A DNA stretch of 64,000 nucleotides from Phoma sp. XZ068. Its lineage: Eukaryota > Ascomycota > Dothideomycetes > Pleosporales > Didymellaceae. The notes beneath the pieces are model-generated. The model ran no database searches. It was not told where the DNA came from and saw only the letters and a program-made list of their open reading frames with translations. Below are positions 42,721 to 53,934 of the stretch, piece by piece. How positions within the stretch are numbered: the stretch's first letter is position 1; each line of letters opens with the position of its first letter. The DNA is taken from the NCBI GenBank assembly GCA_004835665.1, contig RBKR01000011.1, forward strand, positions 992,001 to 1,056,000, written 5' to 3'. The position numbers and the translations under genes are program-made.

Positions 42721-44888
42721 ATGAGCTTCCAACAGCAGTACGAGCAGTACCAGGGCCAGCAGCCCGGCGAGCAGGGCCCCAACCCCAACGTCTCGCAGAC
42801 CGACCTCGGTCAGCCCATGGACCAGTCCGGCGGCTTCCCTCCCCAGGGCCAGATGGGTCCTCCAGGCAGCGCTGGCCCCGATGGCAACGGCCAGGGCGCC
42901 GGCAAGACCACCCTCTGGTGAGTTCCGCACACCACAATGGCTTGCGACAGGCCAATTGAGCGAGCACAGGAGCTAACAAGCTGTAGGATGGGTGAGCTCG
43001 AGCCCTGGATCGACGAGAACTTCGTGCGCAGCATCTGGTACAACATGGGCGAGACCGTCAACGTGAAGATGATCCGCGACAAATTCTCTGGGTAAGCATA
43101 CGAATTAGAGGGGTGATGTCACGCAGACTAATTTGTGCAGCAGTAACGCTGGATACTGCTTCGTTGATTTCGCCAGCGCCGATGCTGCGTCCAAGGCGCT
43201 TAGCCTCAACGGCCAGCTCATCCCCAACTCTAACCGCCCCTTTAAGCTCAACTGGGCTTCCGGTGGTGGTCTCGCTGATCGCAGGTAAGCACTGTGATAT
43301 GCTCATATCGCGCGTGGTCCAAAGAAGGCTAACATTCGACAGCCGCGACGAGCGTGGTCCCGAGTACTCCATCTTCGTTGGCGACCTGGGTCCTGAGGTC
43401 ACAGAGTTCGTCCTTGTGCAGCTCTTCCAGAACAAGTACACGTCCACCAAGTCCGCCAAGATCATGTCCGACCCCATCAGCGGCATGTCGCGCGGTTACG
43501 GATTCGTGCGCTTCGCCAACGAGGAGGACCAGCAGAAGGCCCTCACCGAGATGCAGGGAGTCTACTGCGGCAACAGGCCCATGCGCATCAGCACCGCAAC
43601 CCCCAAGAACAAGAGCGGCGGACCCGGTGGACCTGGCGGTATGAACATGCAGCAGGGTGGCGGAGGACCCGGTATGGGCATGTACTCCATGGGTGCTCCT
43701 CCTATGGGCTACTACGGCGCTCCCCAGCCCATGAACCAGTTCACTGACCCCAACAACACCACCGTCTTCGTTGGCGGCCTTAGTGGGTACGTCACCGAGG
43801 ACGAGCTTCGCTCTTTCTTCCAGGGCTTCGGCGAGATCACCTACGTCAAGATTCCCCCGGGCAAGGGATGTGGTTTCGTTCAGTTCGTGCAGCGTCACGC
43901 CGCGGAGATGGCTATCAACCAGATGCAAGGCTACCCCATTGGCAACTCGCGTGTTCGCCTCAGCTGGGGACGTTCGCAGAACAACTCTGGTCCCGCTGGT
44001 ACCCCTTACCGTCCCGCTCCTCCCCCACCGGTCTTTGGACCTGGCATGGGAATGCCTCCTCAGCACCCCGGATACGGAGGCGGTTTCGCTCCTATGAAGG
44101 TAAGAGACTCCGAGGCTACCACCAAGGACTATGCTAACAATCCCTTTCAGTAAGCGCATTCTTTCTCTCTGTATTGCTTGCACGGCGCTTCTTCCATGGT
44201 TTACTCCGTTGGCTTACTGCAATGACCCCTTTCATGACTCGTCACACGACCTTCGAGCGATTTGGTTCCTTTCTATACCTGGGCGGTTCTCCAAAAGTTC
44301 TAAGTTCATTTGACGACACCGATTTTGCACGAGGGCCTTAGAGGGGAGTCTTTGTATAACAGGTCATCTTTCTGCCCGCGGGTTTTCTTTCGGAGCTGGC
44401 TACTTCTCAAGGAGCATCTGGGATGCGGCTAGTCATGCATAGGTCTGGTGCTGCTTCCTGTCAGATGCCTTTCCCTTACGAATGTGCGCTACTACGATTC
44501 AGATTGGCTATCATTCCAATCACATGGTTCTTTCAATGCTTTCTTCGTTTGTCATCGTGCTTTGCTTGATCTGTCTCTTCTATTGTTGTGAGCTTAGCTC
44601 TGTCTTATGTGCGGGTCTGCAAGCCACCGCGAGTCTCTGGTCTTATTTGTTCTGCTTTTGCTAACGACGACCTTCAGCCCCTACCAGCAGCTGCCGCAGC
44701 AGCAACAGTCCGCCGGCTATGGTGGACCACCAGGTCTTCCCCAAGGCCTCTCGCAGAACGGCGGCCCCGGTAGCCTCAACGGTCTCGGCCCGCTCTCCCC
44801 TCGCGGTCCTGCTAGCCCCTCCAACGGCACCCCCGGTCCGTCCGATCAAGCGTTCTCGCAGCAACTGAACTTCAACAACACTTACTAG
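42721..44888 (+). CDS. Three-RRM RNA-binding protein (Csx1/Nam8 type)
   Basis: Five exons: 42721-42917, 42987-43091, 43141-43284, 43343-44149 and 44678-44888; product 487 residues. A Gln/Gly/Pro-rich N-terminus is followed by RRM1 (LWMGELEPWIDENFVRSIW, GYCFVDFAS), RRM2 (YSIFVGDLGPEV, SRGYGFVRFANEEDQQ) and RRM3 (TTVFVGGLSGYVTEDEL, GCGFVQFVQRHAAEMAI). A Gly/Pro-rich tail ends FNNTY. The three RRMs in this arrangement match fission-yeast Csx1 and yeast Nam8/Ngr1, which act in mRNA stability under stress and in splicing. Exon 5 joins in frame only from the donor GTAAGC at 44150. An earlier donor, GTAAGA at 44100, gives other frames. The last intron is 528 nt, about ten times the others, which hints at regulated splicing. 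Confidence 0.93.
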
Positions 44889-45618
44889 GAGCGTCTCGCG
44901 TTCAGCGTCACTGGGCATGATCATCTGCGACATGATTTAGCGAGGAGTTAAGGTCCAGTCATCACTCGAAAATTATCCTTTAAGATTATGCGAACATGGG
45001 AAACGGACAGCACTCTTTATCATAATGGGATGGGCATGATAGCCTTTCAGTACGGCGTTTGGCGAAAGTGTTGTATGGTGTCATTTTTGGATCATCAAAA
45101 GCTTTGCTAAAGCCCGTTGAAAATGCTGTAAGCGCCGTTAGCTGTGGACAGTTGCTGCGGCCTTACCTTCCCTTTGTTTCTCTTGTGTCCAGCGGTCGCA
45201 AGTGGTTTGTGCTTGTGACTGCTTGTTGAGGGGCCGGGTCAGCAAGTTGCTTAGACCTAAGTAAAAGAAATTGAGTTCCCCTCCAGCCTTTAGCCTTTGT
45301 CCCTTGTGCATCTCATCACTGTCACTTATAAGCTATCACGATGGCGCCACACTATACCATGACACAGTCCTGTCTATCTTACCCCGCGTGTCAACTATCC
45401 ACTCGTCAATGTGTGGCAGCCTGGGGCAGCTGGCCGGCGTTGCATCCGCACCTTCCCTATGAACAGTTGCCGGAGCGCTCTGCCCTCTCCGTACTCGTGG
45501 ACCCCAAACAAACTCACTCCTCTTTCGTCTATCCTACTCTCCTCATGTAACACAACTGCCACTTTTTGGGCTTTGTAAACACCGTGCAACGTTGGACAGC
45601 TGCTGTTACTCGCCTGCC
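44889..45618. other. Intergenic between RNA-binding protein and LRGG-tail protein genes
   Basis: No supported gene. Holds the 3' UTR of the RNA-binding protein gene and the promoter of the next. A CT-rich tract lies in 45270-45560. Confidence 0.5.
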
Positions 45619-48063
45619 ATGCGCTACGACAATTGGGACATCATCCTCTTCCCCGAAGACTCAAACATCCCCATCCAGGAGTACAAAACTTCTTGCTACT
45701 TATCTAGAGATGAAGGCAAGCTATCGTCCGTGGCTGACTTTTGAATATTTGTGCTGATATCTGACAGATGGCCGCGAACTTCCGACATTACGAACGTATA
45801 TCGGATCACTGAAACCAGAGACGCCATTTCGTATTTCTGTACACCACTGGGGACCACTGAAACCTTCACCGCTCATACAAGAAGTGCAACAAAGGGCTGG
45901 GATGAACATCACTATCACGGTGCAGGTCATCATTAACAGCACCAGGCTCTAGTGAGTCCACCAGAGTTGACATTCAGATGTTGTAGAATGCGTACTAAAG
46001 ACACGCAGTCATGGTAGCTTTGAGCTGAATACCAATTCGCCGCAAGAAATCGGTAAATGACCTGAAACTCATGATGCCACCTAGAATAAACTGAATAGAC
46101 AACAGCATACGAGCAGCGAACGTTCAAGTCGTCTCGATCCAATGAAAAGCCTACCAGCCAATCAAAGCAACACCTACTGTTCCCACGAAGCGACAATGAC
46201 GCCCTCTTACAGAGCTCCGCATGGCACCCGGGAGGAACAGACAATCGGATCAAGATCATATTGTCAGAGCGACTCGTCACCGAAGAGGGCTCACTTGACT
46301 CCGGTTGCTGGGACATTGTCTGCTTCTCATTCCAGCATGGTCCCAGAGGTACGTGCTTTACCTGTAAGGCTCGAAGCACCGTGTTAACACAGGCAGAACT
46401 ACTGGAGCAGGCTGGCATCGCATACCCGGTTACCGATCCATTACGCACTCTCATAGGGCAGCGAGGAGCCCTCGCACTACAGTCATTTCCGGGGAACACA
46501 ACAGCATACGGATCACAACAAGGATCTCGCGTTCACTCTGAGCATTCGCCGGAGCCGGATGCCGCACCTGCCAGATCGATGAATCCTAAACCGCAATATC
46601 AGCTTTCTACTCAAATACCATCGGCGTCACCCTTTCCCAACCCACCATCATGCTCACTGGATAGGGGTGGAGGTCAGCCGGGGAGTTGGCAGAATCCGTA
46701 TGGCCCTTTTGGTAATCCTGATGATAATACCAGCATGGGATCATGGCCATCACAGCGATATGCATCTAATACTTCTAGCTTCGAAGGCTTCTGCGGCCCA
46801 GGCCCGTCATTCCCTTCATACGTCGTACCACCTTGGTCACACAATAATCTACAGCCAGGACAGCATCCAGATTTGAACATGAATATTAACCGGCTTCGAA
46901 GGCGAAACGCCCAGGTCACGATGGCTCTACGCGATGACCAATTTGGGCAGATCCTAGAAGCTATTAGCCCTTCAAAGAAGCAACGGGGCCACCCGCATGG
47001 CTTGCCTGCGCAGCGGCAGCATACTCATCAGCCGATTGTTCAGGCTTATCGTCCGCCCAAGATGGGTACCCTCTCTGTTCCCGTCCGACCTTCTTCGGCA
47101 GCCATTGCTCGTACGACAGTGTACCCCGACTTTAATGCCGCCTTACGATCCGGCACAAGAAGACCACCGTCCAGTCAAGAGCATCTCAACGCAAATGCGC
47201 CACCCAGGAGTAACGCGTACACGGTTCATCATACCGGCAGGAAAGAGAATCGCAATGACCCTCAGTCGAAGCTACCGACGCCAAATCCTTTCATGGTATC
47301 ACACAGTTCGGACTCTGACGTGTCCATGAGAGACGGATCTTCGAATTCCCTGAGTCTTGCTATGTTCGAAAAAGATCTGGGAAAGACGGAAAGCAAGGTT
47401 GCCTCAGCGCATGCACCCTCAGCCAAAGGTAACATCAAAAGCCGGAAAGAAGGTCTTGCAAGGAACACCGACAATCCTCTCAATGTCGAGGCCGGTCACG
47501 ATCAGAGCTTGCTTCCAATTGTGTGCGCTAATACGACAAGAGGAGCGAAATCTACCACAAACGATGACGCGGACAGAAACCCTTGCAACAGGGCAATCGA
47601 AACGTCTGCCAGTGCCCCAGATCACGCTGAGTTTATCGATGTGGATGCAATTGATTCGAGCTTGATTGCGGCAACCACTGCTGACCTGGCCAAGCTATCA
47701 GCTTTTCAGCCCAGTCACAAAGCTAGAATGTCAAGTATCAGCAGTACTGGCCGTCTCGAGCGACAATTGTACAGTGCTCTGGGGGAGGAGCTAGGCAGCT
47801 TTGAAGAGCAGATGGACACGACAGGCATGGGCCCTGAACTTGCGCGAGCTCTGGCTGGTACAGGTACCCACAGCGAGATGAGCGGCAGCACCATGCTCGA
47901 CCCTCCCGTGAGCGAGTTCGAGCCAGGACCCAAGAGAAAAAGACAAGGAACCTTTGGCGGCGAAAGAGACAAGAGTCCGATGAAGAAAAAGGAAAAGGCT
48001 AGGCAGGCGACGGTTGAGGACGAAGACCTATCTAAGGATATGCCGCGACTGAGGGGAGGTTAA
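45619..48063 (+). CDS. Fungal protein with conserved N-terminal domain and disordered tail ending RLRGG
   Basis: Four exons: 45619-45715, 45768-45951, 46009-46052 and 46106-48063; product 760 residues. Exon 1 begins MRYDNWDIILFPEDSNIPIQ. Exon 2 gives DGRELPTLRTYIGSLKPETPFRISVHHW, read here as two motifs (LPTLRTYIGSL and PFRISVHHW). The 44-nt exon 3 adds HGSFELNTNSPQEI. Exon 4 adds DNRIKIILSERL and WDIVCFSFQHGPR. This is a common fungal domain of unknown function that places an FSFQHAP-like motif at its end. The next 450 residues are disordered and Pro/Ser/Asn-rich; basic clusters (KRKRQ, KKKEKAR) suggest a nuclear protein. Intron 1 uses a GC donor (GCAAGC). The C-terminus is MPRLRGG. Joins were fixed by frame and branch sites; exon 3 is the least certain. 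Confidence 0.8.
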
Positions 48064-48232
48064 TTGGAAGACAGAATTACTGGTCATCACGCTCGCTTGA
48101 GTTGTTGGCAGTCAGAGATCTGAGATCATCCTGGGATACATGTTAGACGACGTTGTAACGAATCGATACTAGGACAGTATCAAGCATACAGTAGCTGCGG
48201 TAGACTGATTTATTTTGATGTCGAATATATGC

Positions 48233-49126
48233 TTATTCCTTAAACCTTCCTCCTTCACTGACATCTGGGTACACATCAAAGCGTCTTTGCGTGTAGAGCG
48301 GGATGCCTTTTCGTGTCTCCTCAATTTTCCCCGCCTCGAGCTCTTGCAGAACAGTCCCCTCTTTCTCGTCCAACTGCTGCAGCACCTGGGCGTTCGGATC
48401 AACAACCATACTGTGCCCCCATGCGTTGTAATCGGCCTTCATATCCCTCGCTGGACTGCACAGTCCCACAAACACTTGGTTATCGGTCGCCCTCGCCCTC
48501 GCCAGCAATTCCCAGTGTAGCGCCCCGGTTGTCAGATTGAAGGCTCCCGGGTATAGCAACAGGAAGGCACCCTTGCGGGCGGCGATTGTGGCCAACTCTG
48601 GGAAGCGTACATCATAGCAAATGGCAATGCCAATCTTTCCATACTCGGGCAAATCAACGATTGTGATCTTGTTCCCCGGCGAGAGAACCTCTGACTCGAC
48701 AAACTTGATCTTGCCGGGGATGTCGATGTCGAAGAGGTGAACTTTGCGGTGCGTCGCGATGAGGTCCCCAGACGGGGAGAAGGTGAGACTTGTGTTGTAC
48801 AGCTTCTTCGCGTCGGTATCGCTCCGTTCAGGAATCGAGCCGCCGACGAGGTACACGTTTGCTTCCCTTGCGAGCTTGCTGAGCGCGTGGAATGTTGGTG
48901 ATTGGTCGGCGGATGGGGGCGAAGGGAGCAGTGTTTCGGCGTAGCGGTCAAAGTATTTTGTTCCGTAGGGCGAGTTGAAGCATTCGGGGAGGACGACGAG
49001 GTTGGCGCCTTGTCTCGCAGCTTCGAGCACCTTGGTGCGCGCGTTGTGTAGGTTGGCTGTCTTGTCTGCGCCGGAAGCCAACTGGACGAGCGCGAGCTTC
49101 AGTGACTTCTTGAGGAGGTTCGACAT
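48233..49126 (-). CDS. NIT3: Nitrilase-family omega-amidase (Nit2 / yeast NIT3)
   Basis: Single exon, 297 residues, the usual length. The catalytic triad is visible: Glu48 in VVLPECFNSPYG, Lys128 in THRKVHLFDIDIPG and Cys170 in IAICYDVRFPEL. The sequence matches the Nit2/NIT3 branch (FVESEVLSPGN, GAFNLTTGALHWELL, WGHSMVVDP). Family role: removal of ammonia from alpha-ketoglutaramate and alpha-ketosuccinamate, so clearing products of glutamine and asparagine transamination. No signal peptide, so cytosolic or mitochondrial matrix. It is divergent from the SNM1-like gene with about 620 bp between start codons. Confidence 0.95.
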   Translation of the reverse strand: MSNLLKKSLKLALVQLASGADKTANLHNARTKVLEAARQGANLVVLPECFNSPYGTKYFDRYAETLLPSPPSADQSPTFHALSKLAREANVYLVGGSIPERSDTDAKKLYNTSLTFSPSGDLIATHRKVHLFDIDIPGKIKFVESEVLSPGNKITIVDLPEYGKIGIAICYDVRFPELATIAARKGAFLLLYPGAFNLTTGALHWELLARARATDNQVFVGLCSPARDMKADYNAWGHSMVVDPNAQVLQQLDEKEGTVLQELEAGKIEETRKGIPLYTQRRFDVYPDVSEGGRFKE

Positions 49127-49745
49127 GGTTGCGGTTTGTGCACTGCAATTGAGAGGTGTACCAGTCGCTCGAGGGAAGACAGCGGAGGTGTGAGCGGATA
49201 GGCGCGGTGGAGCACCTTTATGGAGCTATGATGAGTTGGAGTACAGTGGGGTGAATTGGCCGATGCTTTAAGCCGATGTCATCATTCGGTTATACCTGCC
49301 CGCCGATTATCGCTGGTCAAATGCCGACGGAAACGCATCTCTACTCCAACAGCAGTCCTCAATACAACTATGCTCGAAATAAGCTGTTCGGCTTGTCCGA
49401 GCTCATGCACTCTTACCAGATATGGCACTTACAGATGGTTTTATAACGCTGCACAATAGAGAGTACTGCAAAATAAGGAGTACTCATATTCTACAATTGG
49501 ACCAAAAGTGAAGTCGAAATCTCACCTAGATTGCGCGAACGCACTCTTGTTGGCGATGTGCGCACAAGGTTGTGATGTTAGATTGGGAAGATGCATGCGT
49601 AACGATGAAAGTGAAGGTGAGGACAAAGGAAGTCACGCCGGCACGCGCTATTTCCGCGTCTGCCTTGATCTTTACCTCCACAATACCCCAACAACACCCC
49701 AGCAACTTTTGGAGATGACAGTAGACCGTCGGGAAACTCGTCCTC
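49127..49745. other. Divergent promoter of NIT3 and SNM1-like genes
   Basis: Contains no supported gene. Short ORFs at 49256-49795 overlap the next gene's first exon in other frames. Confidence 0.5.
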
Positions 49746-51844
49746 ATGTCTACGTTCAAGGGTATCGTAGCCGGTATGTGTCACTCCCACCCTGAGGCAG
49801 TCGTTAAGCTGACTCGACGTCTCAGAGTTCCCCCAAATCAGACTCGACTACTTCCGGCACCAACCTGAGCATAAGGCACCCTTAGCGTGCTTCCTTAGCC
49901 ATGTCCATTCAGACCATCTCATGGGCCTGGAGACCCTGAGAGCCCCTTTCGTGTATTGCTCGGCTGCTACTCGAGAGGTAACAACGCTCTCACATGTCAA
50001 TTGCACTCCTCTGACGCTCGTGGCAGATTTTGCTACGCCTGGAGAAATTCCACTATCGAGTCAACTTCGCCAAAGGCATCCTTGAGAGCCGCAATGTCAC
50101 CTACGACAGGAGTATGCGCAAGTTAGCAAAGCCACTGCCGCTTGACACCCCTACTACAATCGAACTAGCACCTGGGAACAGCATCCGTGTCACCCTGATT
50201 GATGCCAATCACTGCGTTGGCGCTGTGTCATTTCTGATTGAGGGAGACGGCAAAGCAGTGCTCTACACTGGCGACATCCGTGCAGAGACGTGGTGGGTCA
50301 ATTCAATTGTTCAGAATCCTGTTCTGGCACCCTACGCACTTGGACTTCGCCACCTGGACTGCATCTACCTTGACACTACCTTCGCGACCAAGCGTGCGCC
50401 CTACAGACACTTCCCGTCAAAGGCAGAAGGCATCAGAGAGCTGCTGGAGAAAGTAAGCACCTATCCAGACGATACAGTCTTCTACTTTCACTCCTGGACA
50501 TTTGGCTACGAGAATGTTTGGATTGCACTGTCAGCTTTCCTTGGCTCACAGATTCATCTTGACGACTATCGCACTCGCATATATGGCTCACTGTCTTCCT
50601 TGGATAAGAGAAGCCTGAGAGAAGCAGGTCTCGATGTGCAGAGCGAGAACAAATTTCTGAAAGAAACTGGTATTGAGATTCGCGAAGCACCCGCGCTCTG
50701 TGGATTTAGAAATGGCAACCACGTGCAGCCGGGGTGCTTGACTTCATCAGAGAATGTCCGCATACATAGCTGTGAGCGAGGTATGGGATGTACCGTTCTG
50801 GACAAAGATACCGATGCGAAGACTGTCCATATCATCCCCATCATCTCTCGATCTAACGGTATTGAAATTGCCGAGTTGGGCGCTGGTGGAGGCCAAGGCG
50901 ATCTCGATCAGAAGGAAGAGCTGGAGACAGGCGATGTAGCTGCTATGGGGAAGTTGATGGAACTGTGTGCCAAGTCCATCGACAATCCAGAACTGCTGTC
51001 AAAGGTGTTGAAGCTACTACAGCGTGCTTTGACCAAGGGCAGCGCTTCTATGGACTTTGGACTGCAATTGCAGAAGGAGAGCCAAGACGATGATCTATCT
51101 TTGCAGAAACTCGTCGCCGCTCTGTCGTCTAATGCTTCCCAAAAGCAGACCGAGAAAACCGAGGCGTACCGGAACAAGACGATTCGGTTCCCATACTCAC
51201 GACACTCGTCATACTCTGAGCTTTGCGGACTCGTTGCTACTTTCAAACCTCGAGATGTCTTTCCCTGCACAGTCGACGAAACGACTTGGACTCCGGAAGT
51301 CAGTATGAAATCGCTCTTCGGTGAACACTGCTCAGCAAAGACGTTTCGCCATGATGTTGAGATGATGCGTATCCTCAGGGCCAGGACGAAGCATGGCGAG
51401 ACCCAGAAACGGGATCGGAGTGAGAGTCAACAAGATACACAGTTTGAGACCCCTCCTGAAATAACGGTTCCAAGTGTTGCGAAGCCGAAGGTTACAAAAC
51501 TGGGAACTGCCGAGGCGGAAGTAGAAGAGACGTCTGTCGACGTTGCTGAAACGGCCACGAACATTGCAGCATCGAGTCCAGTACAAGCTCTTGATCCAAC
51601 ACCCGCGGTTCTACCAGTAGCAACGGAGCCGATCACAAATGAAGGGCTGGATTCCGCGACTTCCACGCCTCCCCCACGTCCGTCTTCGAGCAAGTCCGAA
51701 TTGTTGAGAACAGAGAAGAAGCGCAAGCTGACGAATGCGCACCTGGCCTACGAGGCGGCAATCGGAACGCTCTTGACGTGGGCAGATTTTGGGGGCCTGG
51801 AATCGTCGAGGAGCAAAAACGCCAGGGAGGAAGAGCTGCTGTAA
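49746..51844 (+). CDS. SNM1/Artemis-like metallo-beta-lactamase nuclease
   Basis: Three exons: 49746-49773, 49826-49977 and 50027-51844; product 665 residues. The short first exon gives MSTFKGIVA. Exon 2 holds the metal-binding motif SHVHSDHLMGLETL (HxHxDH). Exon 3 holds IDANHCVGAVSFLIEG, the second His motif, then VLYTGDIRAE, which supplies the conserved Asp, and LDTTFATKRAPYRHFP. A later segment has RFPYSRHSSYSELCGLV, the beta-CASP His motif, and PRDVFPCTV. This order defines the SNM1/PSO2/Artemis branch of DNA nucleases that act in interstrand cross-link or double-strand-break repair. No zinc finger or ligase domain is fused. The tail is acidic and disordered. It is most like Artemis-type fungal proteins, but paralogue assignment needs a tree. 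Confidence 0.92.
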
Positions 51845-52422
51845 GCAACATGCATTGCGGGCCTCCACCGACGCTACTGATATGTTCGGGAGAACCCCGA
51901 GCACTTCTACTTTAGGAGTCTAAGCTTTCGCTGCAGCACCGACGATTATGCAGGGTCCAGAACGGTCGTCGACCGTTTACGTGGATCACGGCGAAATCAC
52001 CGAGCCCCTACGGCTGAGATCCACCTCAACACCACGCCAAACATCGTGAGTTTTACTGCATGACAGCCGCATGACAATCAAAGACAAGGGTAAATTCCCC
52101 AACGGAGCATGGCTCGCGTCTCGGTAGTCAAGGCACCGCCCCGAGAGATCGACTGCGCGGAGTCGGCCGGTTTCCATTCGTGGGTTATTCGACCCATTGT
52201 AATCTCCTGGCGGGGCACGGGGTGACGTTTTGGGGTAGTGGGGTACAACGCGCTGCGCGCCCTGGAGCTCCACGTATAGATATGCCCCGCAATACTGGCA
52301 GCTGACGGTCTCTCTGGTCTGATTTTTCTTTTTGATTGTCCTATTTCTTCTGGAATTCTTCAAGACCTTTCGTCACTCATCTTCTCTTCCCAATCATTCG
52401 ACTTGAGACACAGAGCGGCAAG
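51845..52422. other. Promoter region of L-arabinitol dehydrogenase
   Basis: No gene is seen. Two SYGGRG-type sites (GCGGGG at 52210-52215 and GTGGGG at 52238-52243) fit the CreA carbon-repressor consensus about 200 bp before the ATG. Confidence 0.45.
52210..52243 (+). promoter_or_regulatory. Pair of candidate CreA (SYGGRG) sites
   Basis: GCGGGG and GTGGGG lie 22 bp apart upstream of a pentose-catabolic gene known in other fungi to be under carbon repression. The consensus is short, so chance occurrence is possible. Confidence 0.3.
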
Positions 52423-53634
52423 ATGAGCACAACAACCACAATTGCGCCTGCAAAGGCAAACATTGGTGTTTACACAAACCCAGAGCACGATCTATGGGTC
52501 GCTGAAGCTGAGCCCAGCTTGGAGGTGGTGCAGAGGGGTGGAGATTTGGCAGTGGGCGAGGTTCTTTTGAACGTTAAGAGCACTGGTATTTGCGGAAGTG
52601 ACATTCACTTCTGGCACGCAGTAAGTTCTCTTCTTCCCAGCTGTGGATTTTATAACTATGCAATACTATCCTGGCGTGGTTCTTCGTTTCGTGGTTTTGA
52701 GTGAATCTGACAATCCCAGGGATGCATTGGTCCTATGATTGTAGAAGACACCCACATTCTTGGCCACGAGTCTTCTGGCGTAGTAATGGCAGTCCACGAG
52801 TCCGTCACAAACCTCAAGGTCGGTGACCGCGTTGCGATCGAGCCCAATGTCATCTGTCACAAGTGCGAGCCCTGCTTGACAGGCCGCTACAACGGCTGCG
52901 AGTCGGTCGAGTTCCTTTCCACACCTCCCGTCACTGGCCTGCTCCGCCGCTACCTCAAGCACCCAGCCATGTGGTGCCACAAGATGCCCGACAGCATGAC
53001 CTTCGAGGACGGCGCCATGCTCGAGCCTCTCTCCGTCGCCCTCGCTGGCTTCGACCGCGCAAACGTCAGACTCGGCGACCCCGTCCTCGTCTGCGGCGCC
53101 GGCCCTATCGGTCTCGTCACCCTCCTCTGCGCCCAAGCCGCGGGCGCCGCTCCCCTCGTCATCACCGACATCGACCAGGGCCGCCTCGAATTCGCGCGCA
53201 AGCTCGTCCCCCGCGTCCTCACCCACAAAGTCGAATTCAGCCACACCGTCGACGACTTCCGCGCCGCCATCCTCAAGCTGACCAACGACGTCGAGCCATC
53301 CCACGCCCTCGAATGCACAGGCGTCGAGTCCTCAATCGCAGGCGCCATCCAAACCGTCAAGTTCGGCGGCAAAGTCTTCGTCATCGGCGTCGGCAAGAAC
53401 GAAATCAAGATTCCCTTCATGAGGCTCTCGACGCGCGAAGTAGATCTGCAATTCCAATACCGGTACTGCAACACATGGCCCAAGGCGATCCGGTTAGTCG
53501 AGAGCGGCGTGATTAAGCTCGGCGACTTGGTGACGCACAGGTTCAGTCTTGAAGATGCGGTGGATGCATTCAAGACGGCGAGTGATCCGCGTACGGGCGC
53601 TATCAAGGTCCAGATCCAGAGTTTGAGTGATTAA
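52423..53634 (+). CDS. ladA: L-arabinitol 4-dehydrogenase
   Basis: Two exons: 52423-52620 and 52720-53634, with a 99-nt intron (GTAAGT...CCCAG). Product 370 residues. It is a medium-chain zinc dehydrogenase: catalytic-zinc residues in [12 protein letters not shown] and GHESSG, structural-zinc cysteines in [15 protein letters not shown], and the NAD-binding GAGPIG. The start [20 protein letters not shown] and the [13 protein letters not shown] segment are typical of fungal L-arabinitol 4-dehydrogenase rather than xylitol dehydrogenase. It oxidises L-arabinitol to L-xylulose with NAD+ in the L-arabinose pathway, in the cytosol. Coding GC content at third positions is high in exon 2. Confidence 0.93.
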
Positions 53635-53934
53635 GCGTTTGGAAGAAGTAATACATCTTATCTTGTACATGTGTTTATACGCTCTGTCGATGTCATGTCT
53701 ACAAACTCAGTGAGAACGTTGTAATACAACTTGAAACAAGAATGACCAATTATGTCTAAGAAATCAAAACTGCAATCCAGGTATCCTGTCCTGTCCTATC
53801 CATTCCATTCCTTTCCATCCATAACGCCCCATACTCCCGGATATGCCCATAACTCCAAACGCAAGTCCAAGTCCAAGACCAGCCATTAACACCTCAGTCT
53901 CACTAACAACGCGATACCATGCATCCATCAACCC
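53635..53934. other. Short convergent 3' spacer
   Basis: Between the convergent ends of the arabinitol dehydrogenase (+) and Ada3 (-) genes. Contains a run of CCATTCC-like short repeats near 53800-53820. No gene. Confidence 0.45.
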
